Positions 10,245-21,701 of a stretch of 64,000 bases of DNA are shown piece after piece. A model generated the notes under the pieces. That model was not told the DNA's origin and made no database searches. It saw only the letters and a list, made by a program, of their open reading frames with translations. The position numbers and the translations under genes are program-made. Positions within the stretch are counted from its first letter, which is position 1. Each line of letters opens with the position of its first letter. Source of the DNA: Fistulifera solaris (taxonomy: Eukaryota > Bacillariophyta > Bacillariophyceae > Naviculales > Stauroneidaceae); contig AP026172.1 in assembly GCA_030295235.1 (NCBI GenBank), positions 310,001-374,000 on the forward strand, given 5' to 3'.

Positions 10245-11591
10245 ATGAAACAATCGAGCCCGAGCGGAAGCCGCTTCTTCGCTTTTCCACAACTTTTTTT
10301 TTCAACGGCAGAGAATAATTTAAATAGTTGTGGTTGCAAGACAATCAAAAGCAAATCGTACATTAGTCAACCTGACGAAATCCAAGCAAGCCCCCTAAGA
10401 ACAAAAATGACAAAATACACGCGGGTGCGAAGAAGGGAGAGCATTCCTCAAGAACTGGAAGACCCTGATGATTGTACGGTGGGCGAAGCCCCCGCTCAGG
10501 ATGATGATGTGCTGGTAATGTCGAGTCAGCCCGCACTCTCGTTTTCTTTCAACAATTCATTTCAAAGCAACATCGGAACTTTACCGAAAGAAATCCGGAA
10601 CATTATTGGCGGCGGCATAGCAGGAATGGTGGCCAAGTCTGTGGTGGCGCCTGCGGATCGCATCAAAATTCTGTTTCAAGTCAGTTCGGTCGAATTTCGA
10701 TTACGTAATCTGCCCCTAGTTGTGGGAACTATTCGAAAAGAAGAGGGCTGGACGGCTTTGTGGAAAGGAAATACTGCTACAATGATACGAGTCATTCCGT
10801 ATTCGGGCATTCAGTTCATGGTCTTTGAGAAATGCAAAGCGTACTTTTTACAGCAACATTCGAAAGGCATTTATCCCATCGATCAAGGAAGTAGTGGTAG
10901 CACGGTCTGACTCCGCTGGAGTCCTTGCTCAGTGGAATGCTGGCAGGGTCAGTCTCGGTGGTCTGCACTTACCCTTTGGATTTGGCCCGAGCTCAACTGG
11001 CTGTATTGAAACGAAAACAGAACGCTGCACATTCGATCGGATTTTTGGACATCTTCCGTCAAAATTATACAAGGGGTGGAGTTACTGGCTTGTTTCGAGG
11101 CCTTAGTATCACTCTGGCAGGGATGCTACCATATGCGGGAATCGCGTTTGCTCTTAATGAACAGGCGAAACGTGAAGTAAGTTTCAGATTGTTCTTTTGC
11201 GAATGGCTCGATACTAACGGTTGAGCGGACATCTCACAAATGCTTCAACGACTAGATTCAGCATGTGACGGGTCGTGATTTGAGTACGATGGAACGAATT
11301 CAATGCGGTGCTTTAGCTGGATTGGTGGCTCAGACTGTCACGTATCCACTCGAGGTGACACGGCGGCGAATGCAAACAATAGGATTGGTGGGTACTGATA
11401 CGGCTCTTGCAGAAATTGGAAATGCGACAATACCAACTGTGGCTCCTCCATCCATTCGCGAAACAATCCGGTCCCTCTACGTAGAACAAGGTCTGAGAGG
11501 ATTTTTCAAAGGCGTTACGATGAACTGGATGAAAGGTCCGGTGGCGTTTGGTATCTCTTTCACAACCTTTGATTTCGTCAAAAATTTCTAG
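10245..11591 (+). CDS. Mitochondrial carrier family protein (SLC25)
   Basis: This is an inner-membrane solute transporter with three repeats of two helices. The three signature motifs are visible: PADRIKILFQ, PLDLARAQLA and PLEVTRRRMQ. Each is followed by a GLWKG/GLFRG/GFFKG-like element (ALWKGN, GLFRGL, GFFKGV). The pattern is closest to the CoA/adenine-nucleotide group (SLC25A42, SLC25A16), but the substrate is inference. The start may be 10245 or the Met at 10407 (MTKYTRVRRRE), since the first 54 residues are not carrier-like. One base appears to be missing at GG 10904-10905, between repeats 1 and 2. An intron begins at 11177 (GTAAG) and ends at 11255 or 11261; both acceptors keep the frame. 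Confidence 0.88.
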
Positions 11592-11739
11592 AAACAGATG
11601 ATGAGCGACAGAGTAAAAGATTCGGATGATGTTTTTAAATTCTGAGATTTTGAAACATTGCTTTTTGTTCGCTCAAATTACAAGCGATGGGCAAGTGCTC
11701 CGCCCTTTGCCCATGATGTAACAGAGCCACTACGAGCCA

Positions 11740-12178
11740 CTACAACTCTTCTTTCTGCCTTAGCTTTTCTTCGTATGCTTCCTGTTTCCTACGTTCCCTT
11801 TCCAAGATATGCTCAATTTCCTTTTCAGCGGGTATCATGCTCAACTTTTTTATCCGTTTTTGAAGTACTTCGATTTTCTTTTGATATTCCATTAAATCAT
11901 CCTCGCTCAACAAGCTAGTGCCACTGGCGTGATCCTTCAAGCGTTGCTTCGCATTCAGCAACAGTTGCTCTATAGTTTCTTTACGCTCTCTACGCTGTTC
12001 CAGCACGTCTTCGCGCTGCCACAATGTGAACAAAGACGAAAGTTGGAAAACAACAAAGGGGCAAAGGTCCGTATGATGCCACACGTACCGTCATCAAGTA
12101 GTCACTCCAATGCCTTGCCGCCACCGCAGTTAGGTAAAGCGTTGCAAGAAAGAAGAGACCTTTCCTTAAGATCGACAT
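11740..12178 (-). CDS. Small membrane-anchored coiled-coil protein, copy A
   Basis: The product has 121 residues in two exons (12178-12089 and 12015-11740) around a 73-bp GT-AG intron at phase 0. Exon 1 is a signal peptide or single membrane span (GLFFLATLYLTAVAARHW). Exon 2 is a long charged helix, likely a coiled coil, with the motifs LLNAKQRLKDHASGT, LLSEDDL and MIPAEKEIEHILERERRK. No known family. Copy B (16928-17372) has the same exon plan. In both copies exon 2 is exactly 276 bp and starts RE(D/E). A LINE inserted about 105 bp upstream of this ATG now separates the two. Expression and function are unknown. Confidence 0.75.
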
Positions 12179-12282
12179 GATAGTGTCAAGGATAGTTTAG
12201 TGCTTACAGAAAGGTCCTTCTTGTGCGTAAACTGAATTTCGTGTTTTGGTAAGGATTATTGATCGAAATAGCCTCATCCTTC

Positions 12283-15200
12283 TTTTTTTTTTTTTTTTTT
12301 TATATTTTATTCCTAATTTTTTTTAATCGTCAGAATCTAATCTTGACATTCGACTGAATTTTCCACTTTTCATTCACATATATTTCAGTCTGACACTTCA
12401 ATGAGTAAGCATTGGTTCTAACTCCCTAGCCTTAGTGCGCTAGTAGAGGGCCAGTCCCGAGCCCGTTTCCCAATGAGGGGGATTCCGTTTTGGCATTCCT
12501 TCTCTTGGATTTCGCAGAAGCATACTAACTGACCTGACCAGGGAAAGACTCATGCGCGCCCGGATGAAGCCACAGATCTCGGAGTATGGCTTGTTCCACT
12601 TCCGCTGAAGTTTTCTTGCAAGCTGTCTCGATGCTGAAATAGCCTGTTGTCCCATCATTCCGTCAATGGAAAAGACCAGGGGAGTGAAGTCTCGTCTGCG
12701 TTCGTGGCAAGGGGGTCCGTACATGCTACGCTTTTCACGCTCTTGAGAAGCCAGAACCTTAATCGGGTCACGGTTTCTGTATGACGGTGCGTCGGTATCA
12801 GTAACTCGGACATCGAAAATGGTCGTTCGTCTCTCATTCCAAAAGCCATAGGCCGAAACATCTCCTCGAAGCTCTTGAACCTGTGTATTGTTGTTGCTGT
12901 TGCCAAATGTGTGAATGGTAGGCTCATCGCGAACAGATTTGGGTCCAAAGGCTTGCGTGCAAAGAGACATGAATTCCGCTTTCAGATCGTCGTGTCTCTG
13001 GATAACAAGTCCACCGTTTTTGCATTGTTGTGCATGTTCGACTGTAAACGGTTTATTGCATCCATCACACTTCTTGGGGAGATCAAGAATTGGGAGTCCT
13101 GAGCGAATTAGACTGTCACGGAATTCGCTCTTTTGAGAGTTCGGTGTCCGTGAATGTCTGTGGACGCACCGAGAGCCAAATTCCTGTCGATTTTGCTCGA
13201 AGAAGTCTTCGCCTTTCATCTGGTCTTCCAATACAGATTTCGTCAAGCGTTTGAATTTCGTTTTGAAATCGGATTTTTGCGGCACTGTTTTTCTCTACTG
13301 TGGCATGTGAAAGATGCTCTCCAACGTTTAATTCTGTGTTGCTGTATAAACTGTTTGAGATGAGTTTCGTGATGTCTTGTGAGGTAGAGAAGTTGTGTTT
13401 GCATGTCTTTACCGGGTTCCAAATGCCAATCCCCGCTGCCTTTGTGCTGAGAGAGAGAATTTCCGCAAGTCACCCGTGATCGGCTGATCTTCGCCAAGTA
13501 GTGCCGGGAGGAATTTCTTCTGGATGCATTTCTCAAGGGGTGCAAAGAGATGAGATATTCCAGGAATGACTCGTTGGACGTATTGCCATTCCATTTGGAG
13601 TGACCGACAAAATCCTGAATAGGGCGGCTTGGGGGTATCTTTTGGCGACTTCGGAAAGTGTCGTCAGAGTGCTTACCCATTCGTTGATTTTTGCCGTAAC
13701 CCACTTGTCGCTGCTCGACTGATGAGCCAATAAATCCTCCCAAGTATCGATGTCCGCGTGTGTACTGAAACCCATATTTCTCGAGAATGAGCTTGCAGCT
13801 TTGTTCGTCGGATTTACGGCATACAACAATACTCTTTTCGGGTTCTGGGAAGTAACCGCGATCTGGACCAAGTTGCATAAGAATTTGCATTGCCTTGTCA
13901 ATACTGGACGCTTTACCTGCAAATGCTGCATCGTCGGGCGATGAAAGGTGATACAATGTCATCGACTTCGGTGCGAATGGTTTGGGTAATTGGAGCAAGA
14001 GCTAGTCCATAAAGGATCATGCTCAAGGGGTCTCCTTGAGCAACTCCTTCTCTGCTTTGGATCGTCATGGCAAATTCATTTTGTTTCCGAATGAAGAGAG
14101 TTGAAGCATGGCGATAGCAATTGAATGCAAATCGAGATCCTTGTGGCCAAAGATGGCGGACAGTCCAGAGAAGTGAAAGTCGGCTGATTTCATTAAATGC
14201 ATTTCGTGCATCAACCAAAAGCATTAATTCAGGGTCGGATACAAATTCTTCAATTAGATCGTCATCAAGGAAATCATCATAATCATAAATCTCTTCTGTA
14301 TCTTCAACTTCCATTTGAACTTCTAGTGCTGTAGGGTATATATCGTGGCCTTCCAAGTGAGTGATTTGTTTTTCTGCTGTTGCTTGGCGCGCCTTGATGT
14401 ATTTCTGGTGCATTGCATGAACCGCCTTCCATTCCGGACGGTAACCCCACGCAAAGATTAAGATTTCCACAAACAACGGTCGCGAGTGTATCCTGTGACT
14501 TTAAGAACCGTTTACCCATAAGTCTTCGGAAGATTTCGCCAACCGCAACAGGCCGAATTCCTGGCTTTTTGTCTAGAGCAATCAATCTAGCATTCATCAG
14601 AGCCCGAATAGCTGCATATGGTGGATTACCATTAGAAATCCATTCCGTCCATTCTGCCATTTCTTTTCTGAGAGCTCGGTAGGATGCTTTGCCATGAGCA
14701 AGAAGCCAATTCTTGAATGTGACAGAATCAATCCCGCTTGGTCCTCCACTTCCGTGTAGCTTGGTAGCCGTTGTTTCAATGGCATCTGATGAGATTCGGC
14801 CGGTATCACTGGTGGGAGGTTGTCATGGTGTTCAAAAGCACTGTGCCCCCCGGGTCGATCAAGGTCAGGGACTCGCATCTCAGGGTGTTTTTCTTCTAAC
14901 ACGTCTATGACTTTGCCGTCCTGTTTTTTCATCGATTTCATCAGGGTCAAGTACACTGCCTTTTTGATGGGTAGTTTTGAGCTGTTGCATTGCTTCTTTT
15001 GTTCTTCCTGACTTTAATGTGAGGTCGAATTGTCGTGCCAGCTCTTCCATAGATTCTTTGCGCTTCCGGAAGCGCGATGCTCTTGTGTACAAAGTGTCCG
15101 TAAACAGTGCTTCGAAATGTTCGTTTGCCCACATGTCCATTCGGTCATTGAGCCTGTTCGTGATGTTCTTATGTCCCTTGACTGTTGGGCATCGTTCCAG

Positions 15201-16460
15201 GATGACAATGCAGAAGACAATTACTCGTTCAAAGTTGGCTGTTCTATGCACTCGGACATTCTTCATTTCTTCAACTAGGAGGTTTAGGAATCTTTTGATG
15301 TCGCACATTTAGACAGCATGTAGCTACGGGATGGGTAAGATACCAATTTGTAGTACCATTCTTGCCATTTTGCATCAATGTCCGCTGGTATTCCTCCCGT
15401 GAGATGGGTGCCGTCGTTGTTATGGGGATGGTCTCCGTAGACTTCTTTGATTTTTCTGTGTGCCTCTTCTTCAACGAAATCCGGAAGGTCCGCATCGGGT
15501 TCAGGGGTAAGGAAAGGTTCATAATTGTTGTGCGGTGTAAAGCTTTCTCCCCTTTCTGCCTCAGAGTCATCATCCGTGTCTTCGTTTAGTAGTCTACCAT
15601 CATCAATCTCAATACGGGCATAGTTGTTTCGCGTGGTTCGGCTTCTTGGTTTAGTGCTGGTTCCCCATTATTGAATGGAAGTGCAATAGTGTCCTGGGCC
15701 TGATTGATGTTTTGAGTATTGTCCCTTTGTCTGTTTTCGTCCGTGAGTCTAGTGCGATGGTGCCAAGGCACTTGAGCAGTTGTTGGTTGAACAACCTCGG
15801 CGACAATTTCGTCCGTTGATGTTGTGAACGGAGGTGTCGTTGGTTTCCGTTGGTGCCGTTGGGGCAACGAAGTCTACAACAAGATCTCGTCCGTTAACGT
15901 TGTGAGTTGTGGTTGTGGTATCCGTAGCAGTTTCTTTGTTATGACAGTCAGCGCAGATACAGTTGGTACAATGGACTCCATTACGTTTACATGCGCATTT
16001 TTTCCGTTGTAGACAGTGAGAGCGCCGACTGCAGTCACAGCATCGTGGTGCAGTACCGTTTGTCCCTAAGTGATTAGCGTTCTTAGTACTTTGAGATTCA
16101 CTGTGACCAGTACGAATAGCCGGTACTGTCTCTTCTTCTGTACTCGGTTCGAGACGTTCGACGTAGTGAATTTGATCTTCGCCAAACCTCACCGATCGCC
16201 GATTCCGAGGCTCTTCGGCGTTTGGACCATGATTATCCATGCTGAAAAGCAAATGATCGGTTGATCTGATGAACTTTTGGAGTCGAAAATTGAATTCTGC
16301 GTAGTCGAATTGATCCAAACAGCTATTGTGAAGTTAACAAAGGACTCAGGAATAGTTACTTTAACCCTAACCGGAACAAATTCTTCTTTTGCGCGCTCGC
16401 TAAAAGAAGTGCGCGAAGAATAATCTGGCCAGCTTATCAACTACTTCCACGTAAAACCTC
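12283..16460 (-). mobile_element. LINE-type (non-LTR) retrotransposon, near full length
   Basis: Read on the minus strand, the element has a 5' part ending somewhere near 16320-16460, one long coding region (16318-12440), a short 3' region and a 19-nt poly(A) tail. The tail appears as T at 12283-12301 on the plus strand. It therefore has the polarity of a target-primed insertion. No LTRs are visible. I did not find convincing target-site duplications, so the 5' edge is approximate. It lies between two tandem paralogues (11740-12178 and 16928-17372) and in the same orientation as them. Coding detail is given in the next entry. Confidence 0.85.
12440..16318 (-). CDS. Retrotransposon polyprotein: CXC zinc domain, reverse transcriptase, PD-(D/E)xK-type nuclease
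   Basis: The region totals about 1290 codons but is broken by several one-base shifts. From the N-terminus there is a cysteine-rich stretch CCDCSRRSHCLQRKKCACKR...CTNCICADCHN, like the CXC/tesmin domain. An acidic linker follows, then a long spacer. The reverse transcriptase then shows RLIALDKKPGIRPVAVGEI, motif A LLVDARNAFNEISR (about 14230-14190), motif B SREGVAQGDPLSM and motif C, which reads IADDAAFAG if one C is removed near 13940. The C-terminal part has a Cys/His motif CDGCNKPF...H....C and a nuclease-like RGDVSAYGF...TIFDVRVTDTDA. This is the REL-endonuclease LINE layout, not the APE type. All catalytic residues seem kept. Confidence 0.8.
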
Positions 16461-16927
16461 GTATGTCTCGTTTTGCTAGGGATGTCGTGATGTCGTGCGT
16501 TGAACACGGTAGAAATCAACGAGTGAAAAAATGACAACACAAAATAGCACAGATCGAGGATGCACCGCCTTTCCTAGTAGATTAAAACTTGCGCGATGTA
16601 ACGTCGAGAAAGTATTCGCAGCGATAGCACGTGGGAAACACCCTCCCCGTGGGTCGCAATTATTCATTGCGGATCCATTTTAAGGCATCTTCCAACCTTC
16701 ACGGTTCAGTTCGACTCTTTGAGCGATGTTCTAATTTCATTTTTAGCGAAAACGCGACGACCCGCTCTTGATTTGTCACGACATCTCACCGCGCCTTCAT
16801 AAATTGTGTCACGACGTTCTAATTCGATAGAACGATTCCAAAGCGTCAAAACAAACTTTACAAGCGTTGAAAACATCTGTGATTCTCGCCAGTTAGCAGT
16901 GTATTATGAATCTACGTTTCCATGCTT

Positions 16928-17372
16928 TTACAATTCTTCTCTCGAACGACGACGCTCATCACTTCGCCTCTTCATCTCTCTTTCGCGTGCCAAAATGCGT
17001 TCCACTTCTTGTTCATCGGGTATTTTCCGCATCTTTTCAATCTTTTTCGTAAACACCTCCACTTTCTTTTCCATTTTAGTCAACTCCTCGTCCGTGAGCA
17101 AACGAGTGCCGCTTTTGTGGTCAGCCACACGCTGTTTGGCGTCCAGAAGTAGTTTTTCCAGCTGATCACTGCGAGCTTTGTGACTCGCCAGCAATTCTTC
17201 TCTCTGTATTCAATCAAATGTGTCATTACAGAAATGAGCGAATGACTTACAATCAGAAGGACCGATCCATGAAGAGTCAAAAACCTACCGTTGTCCACAA
17301 ATCGGTTTCCGATATCGACGAACCAAGAAAAAGCGTCACTAGAAAGAGAATGCTGTGGTGAAGGTTAAACAT
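16928..17372 (-). CDS. Small membrane-anchored coiled-coil protein, copy B
   Basis: This is a paralogue of copy A, with 119 residues in two exons (17372-17289 and 17203-16928) and an 85-bp phase-0 intron at the homologous position. Exon 1 encodes a hydrophobic leader (SILFLVTLFLGSSISETDLW) that could be a signal peptide or anchor. Exon 2 aligns with copy A without gaps: LLLDAKQRVADHKSGT, LLTDEEL, KIPDEQEVERILAREREM. The helix is strongly charged, which fits a coiled coil. The family is unknown to me. The LINE lies immediately upstream on the copy A side. Confidence 0.75.
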
Positions 17373-17867
17373 AACTGAATTATTGTTAATTGTAAAGGGC
17401 TGCTTAGCAAATGTTTTTCGATGTGTTTAAAGTTCATTATTTCTTCGTTTTTATTATTACGCTTTGGGAGATCTCGGGGAGATGATGTTGTGACCGCGCG
17501 CTGACTAGTGTGTGACCACGTGACCACTGTCTTTCCGTTGGGGGTGAGTCGTCCTCGAATGTGTAGATGAACGTACTTTTTACAGCAGTACTTCAGGAAA
17601 CGACGTTAAAATTATGCCTCCCGTACAAGATTCTACGTAGAGTACAAGACGTCGCAGAATTTTAACGCCATACTTTGTAGAACAAGGCTACCTTTCCACG
17701 TGGAGAGTGTTTCGCTTCTCGATAATAAACAGCGCAAAAAAGTGATGGCGCACACAAACAGGCAAAACCGAAATAGCAGACAAACCATAAAGACAAAAGG
17801 TCTCTGAGAAATCCATTCAAACAACACTATAACACACAATCACTCCCGTCAATAATAATATTTAACC

Positions 17868-18623
17868 ATGACTGATGCTATTCCTACCTCTCAGGAGCGT
17901 CTGTTAGACGCGGAAGCTATTGAACAAGCGGCCTCTTCTGTCTCACGACCAACAGCGCGTATGCATCTCGAGGCTCTAGCGAAAAAACTACGCAAAGAGT
18001 CCGAGGCATTACAACGTGTGGAAAAGTCTTCGGCTATGGCTATCGCTGAAACAGGAGAAGCAGCTCCTGTACCAGCGGCAGTACCGGTCGTGGCAGCTAC
18101 AGACTCTTCCGCTCCCGTCGCGGCATCGCCGTCAATCAAATACGTTTCAATTGATCGTTTTGCGTTTGACGCCGGAGGTTACGACGCTCCCTTTGTGACA
18201 CTGTATATCCCTCTTTCGGGTGTGGGATCTATTTCCGCAGATAATGTTCAATGCAGTTTCACCAAAGACTCGTTCGATTTGATTGTTCGTGATTTGCAAG
18301 GAAAATCGTACCGGTTGCTCAAAGACAATCTTGAAAAAGACATCGATCCTGCGAAAAGTAAATATATCATCAAGTCAGACAAAGTTGTTCTCAAGTTGCA
18401 CAAGGTGAAGACCAGTGAATATGGTGGCTACGATTACTGGACGAAGTTGACCGACAAGAAGGATCGCAAGAGTTCTAGTAAGAAAGACGACCCGCAAAAG
18501 AGTATTATGGATCTCATGAAGGATATGTACAATGAAGGAGATGATAATATGAAGAAAGTGATTGGAGAAACATTCATGAAACAACAACGCGGAGAACTTG
18601 GTGGAACCGGCATGGATTTTTAG
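17868..18623 (+). CDS. CacyBP/SIP-like protein (CS and SGS domains)
   Basis: Calcyclin-binding protein / Siah-1-interacting protein links SKP1-type ligases to substrates. This 251-residue intact frame matches it in order: an N-terminal helical hairpin (LEALAKKLRKESEALQRV), an Ala/Pro/Val linker, a CS domain from about residue 89 (YVSIDRFAFDAGGYDAPFVT, LYIPLSG, KYIIKSDKVVLKLHKVK) and an SGS-like tail (MDLMKDMYNEGDDNMKKVIG then ETFMKQQRGE). The WTKLTDKK motif is typical. Two SKP1-like genes lie in the same window; a functional link is possible but not shown. It follows copy B of the coiled-coil pair, divergently transcribed. Confidence 0.92.
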   Translation: MTDAIPTSQERLLDAEAIEQAASSVSRPTARMHLEALAKKLRKESEALQRVEKSSAMAIAETGEAAPVPAAVPVVAATDSSAPVAASPSIKYVSIDRFAFDAGGYDAPFVTLYIPLSGVGSISADNVQCSFTKDSFDLIVRDLQGKSYRLLKDNLEKDIDPAKSKYIIKSDKVVLKLHKVKTSEYGGYDYWTKLTDKKDRKSSSKKDDPQKSIMDLMKDMYNEGDDNMKKVIGETFMKQQRGELGGTGMDF

Positions 18624-19491
18624 ACGCTAGCTAGGGCTGGCGAAATAGAACGTATAAATGTAGAACGGTTTAGGTTTTGATACGAGCCGATAACACACAC
18701 ACACGAACTAGGAGAAGACAAGCGCTCAAAAAATTGGCTATAACGTAGAACTTGGTTAAGATATCAAGAGTGCTTGCTGCTCAGTAATGCATACAGCTTC
18801 GTGCATAGAGCATGCGGTCACTCCCATTCTGCTATGTTCTTGACTGCTAAGAATAAGAATGGCATTGATTGCACTCTTTTCCAAAATAGGTAGGGAATAT
18901 ACTTTTGACTTGTACCGAAAAGAAGGGCCAGCGTCCCATTTGAGCATTTCAAATTCTGTTAATGTAAAGTCTAGGAGCTGAACAATACTTTGTCATCACC
19001 TTCTTCCGAGACTTGGGATGCTTGAGTCACAAAAAAGCCATCCCTAATTTGGGCATCATACCTGGCAGGTAACAACACAAAACACACGCGCATCTCCAAT
19101 AAAATCGTTTAACTTTCGACAAGACAAGGCAGGTAAGACATACCGAGTGTGACCGATGGTCATAGTTTGTATTAATCTTACTGCATTTTGGCTAGTCTAG
19201 TTATTTACTCCGAGTAAGTAATAGAATAGAAGGGGAAGATCTTTTTATTATAGTTGGAACCTAGGTAAGTGCCAGTAAGACATGGAATGAACACACCACA
19301 ATTGATTTGACAGTACTAATAAGTACTAACGAGAAAACACAGAATACAGTCAAACCTCCGTGTTAGCCTTTTTACATTTCTGACAATTGACAATTTTGCG
19401 CTGCTCGTGTTGACAATTTTATACGCCGTTTGATCATACAATATTACATTCAGCTTACATCCCTCTTGTAGAACAATAGTTTCTTAATAAT

Positions 19492-20861
19492 ATGGGCGCG
19501 TCAAACTCCAGGCAGCAGAGTCTCATAAATAAGCGGCAAAAGGCGATTACTCCAATCCGGAGGTCCAAATCACTTCGGGGCATCTCATGAGAAAGACTTA
19601 TCCGCTTTTCGCTGTGCGACAGATTGCAAATGCATATGCGGCACGGGCAAAAGCTGCCTGTCCACCGGAATGCGATCCGACCATGCCACTGCTGTACGCA
19701 CTGGGTAAGGCTATGTACAGGCCTGATGTAAGAACCTCAATTACTTTTGTTTTATTTGGTCTAATCTTGTCTGTTTTGCGATCGTTTACAGCGCGTTCCT
19801 GGGCGTGGGACGCCGTGGCTTATCGATGTCAAACCCATCCACAAGAAGCCGAAGTTGCCGACGAGAAAGGAGATACTACTCTACATTGGGCCTGCTTTGG
19901 AAACTGCCCAGCGGCGACGGTTGAACTGATCCTGCAGGCGAATCCATCTCAGGCCAAAGTTGTGAATATTAAAGGTGAACTGCCTTTGCATCTAGCATGT
20001 TCTTATCGTGCTTCATCGGAAACAATTCGCGTCGTGCTGGAAGCGAACCCAGCAGCAGCGAATGAAGTCACACTAGCTGGCTCGAATCCCTTACATTTGC
20101 TGGCCGACTATGGTGGGTCTGCGGAGGCGATGTGGCACGTACTTAGAGCTTGTTCTTCAGCCGCGACCGTGTGCGATCAACTGTACCAAAGGCGGCCCAT
20201 AGAAATATTAAACGGGCGCAAGAATTTGCACGAATTTTCCACTATTCGTGAAATGCTGCGCACCGTGCGTCGAAAACAAAGGCTATTGCGAGAGAATTCG
20301 ATCGAATGGAGCGACTTAGAAGTAGGCATCGAAGAACATCGCACAAGCGAGTTTTGGCAGAAAATCGCTCTTTTGGCCGTTGCGGAAAGTCGATTCGACG
20401 ATGCTTTACTCCAAATGCATTCGATAGACCTCGTCAGTCATCCTGTGGTTCTAATGGCATGTGTCTCAAACGCACTATGCCCACCCTCTATTCAGGAATT
20501 TGCAATTTTGTTATATTCGCATCAACTTGTGGTTCCCTACGACGGGAATTTAGCACTTCACGAAGCAGTAAAGGCGGGAAGTTTCCACGCCTTGCAAGAT
20601 CTCTTATTTTACGCTCCCGATGCGGCTAAAGTGCGCAGCGAAGAAGGTAAGCTACCACTAACTTATTTACTGGAAAGAGACGATGCAAGTTGGTTGGATG
20701 GTGTGGGATACTTAATGCAAGCCTATCCTGCCGCTTTGCAAGATACGGCTCTTCCCGCCCCCTATTTCCCCATACTTTGGTCGCGATTTCCTCCCGACGT
20801 TCTCTATGCGTCAATTCGATGCAGCCCAGATTTACTGTACATTTTCAAAGACCATATGTAA
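19492..20861 (+). CDS. Ankyrin-repeat protein, possibly N-myristoylated
   Basis: The repeats read GDTTLHWACFGNCPAATVEL, GELPLHLACSYRASSETIRV and SNPLHLLADYGGSAEAMWHV, then weaker repeats toward the C-terminus, a layout common in diatom ankyrin proteins. Read from 19492 the protein starts MGASNSRQQS, a good N-myristoylation consensus. Joining this to the main frame needs one extra base in G4 at 19577-19580. Otherwise the start is at 19587. A likely intron 19705-19791 (GTAAGG...TTTACAG, 87 bp) joins PLLYAL to ARSWAWDAVAYRCQTHP; the segment is open, so it could also be retained. The partner is unknown. The stretch 18624-19491 upstream holds no gene I can support. Confidence 0.75.
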
Positions 20862-20895
20862 ATGCTTGTGTCTATTACTCGTTTTACATCCCCGC

Positions 20896-21316
20896 TCATA
20901 AGTCGTCTATATTCTTGCCTTCCATTTCGTACTCAGCATCTAGTTGCATAGCCTTCAAGTGAACTTGAAACATCATTTCGTTTACTTTAGACTGTGCTGT
21001 TTCGAACTCTTTCGTACTCTCGTCGACAAACTGGAATACAGCCATGGGCGGCGTCGGTCTACTGTGCACGTCTAATTTGATGTCGAGTTTCGGGTTAGCC
21101 TTTCGAAATCGACTCGCTTGAATTTGTCGTAATAATTCACGTGCGGAAGTTGTGCGATTATCAAAAGCTTTCGATACCAAATTTCATAGTTAGTGCTAGA
21201 GATTTCATCGACAGACATCAACTGCATTCTTTGCACTTACGGTTGAATTGAATGTCGATTGTTCGAACGTATTTGAATAGGTGCGACGAAACGTCCTTGG
21301 GAAATTTGATCGGCAT
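20896..21316 (-). CDS. Mitochondrial ribosomal protein mL53-like
   Basis: This 115-residue protein is in two exons, 21316-21241 and 21167-20896. The intron (21168-21240, GTAAGTG...AAAG) splits the Pro codon of FNPFDNRTTSARELLRQI. The start MPIKFPKDVSSHLFKYVRTI, then DIQFNPFD, SRFRKANPKLDIKLDV and PPMAVFQFVD fit the thioredoxin-like L51/S25 family, closest to mL53. It would act in the large subunit of the mitochondrial ribosome. The C-terminus is an extra helix (ETAQSKVNEMMFQVHLKAMQ). It converges with the ankyrin gene at 34 bp. The assignment rests on a short protein, so it is moderately sure. Confidence 0.72.
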
Positions 21317-21489
21317 GATAAGAATATCAATTGTCAAAACAATCCAATAACGATATACTTCTCTAAATTTACCAAACAAAAAAATAAGCAGGTATTGTAA
21401 GCAATGCTCACTATGTTGGCAGCAATAAGCTTGCGTTATCATGGTCGCTTTTTTTTATTTTCGACGGTCGTGCCGCAGCCGGCGGTGCA

Positions 21490-21590
21490 CTGTACTGGTA
21501 CTTAGTATAAGGTGACAAGCTTAGCAAGTACTTGTACCGGTACCAGGTACGGTACCAGTAAACCGGTACGGTACCGTCGTACAAGCAATA
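21490..21590. repeat. GTACC-rich intergenic patch
   Basis: The stretch is dominated by the words GGTAC, GTACC and ACCGGT (for example gtaccggtaccaggtac and ccggtacggtaccgtcgtac), many of them palindromic. It lies upstream of the mL53-like gene. It is the second of three such patches in the window. Confidence 0.6.
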
Positions 21591-21701
21591 ATAAGGTTTG
21601 CAATAAGCGCACACCGACTCAAGACTCGAAATCGGATCCCGGTCGTAGCTTTTGACTAGGGTCATAGATGGTTCATGAGTGCACCGACGTGGAATAAGCA
21701 T

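Noticed and set aside
10891-10932. GTAGTGG...CTCAG as an intron in the carrier gene.
   Set aside because: Splicing there gives the wrong frame downstream; a single missing base at 10904-10905 gives a continuous carrier sequence.
12283-12301. T19 run as a simple microsatellite or transcription terminator.
   Set aside because: It lies at the 3' end of the minus-strand LINE and is best explained as its poly(A) tail.
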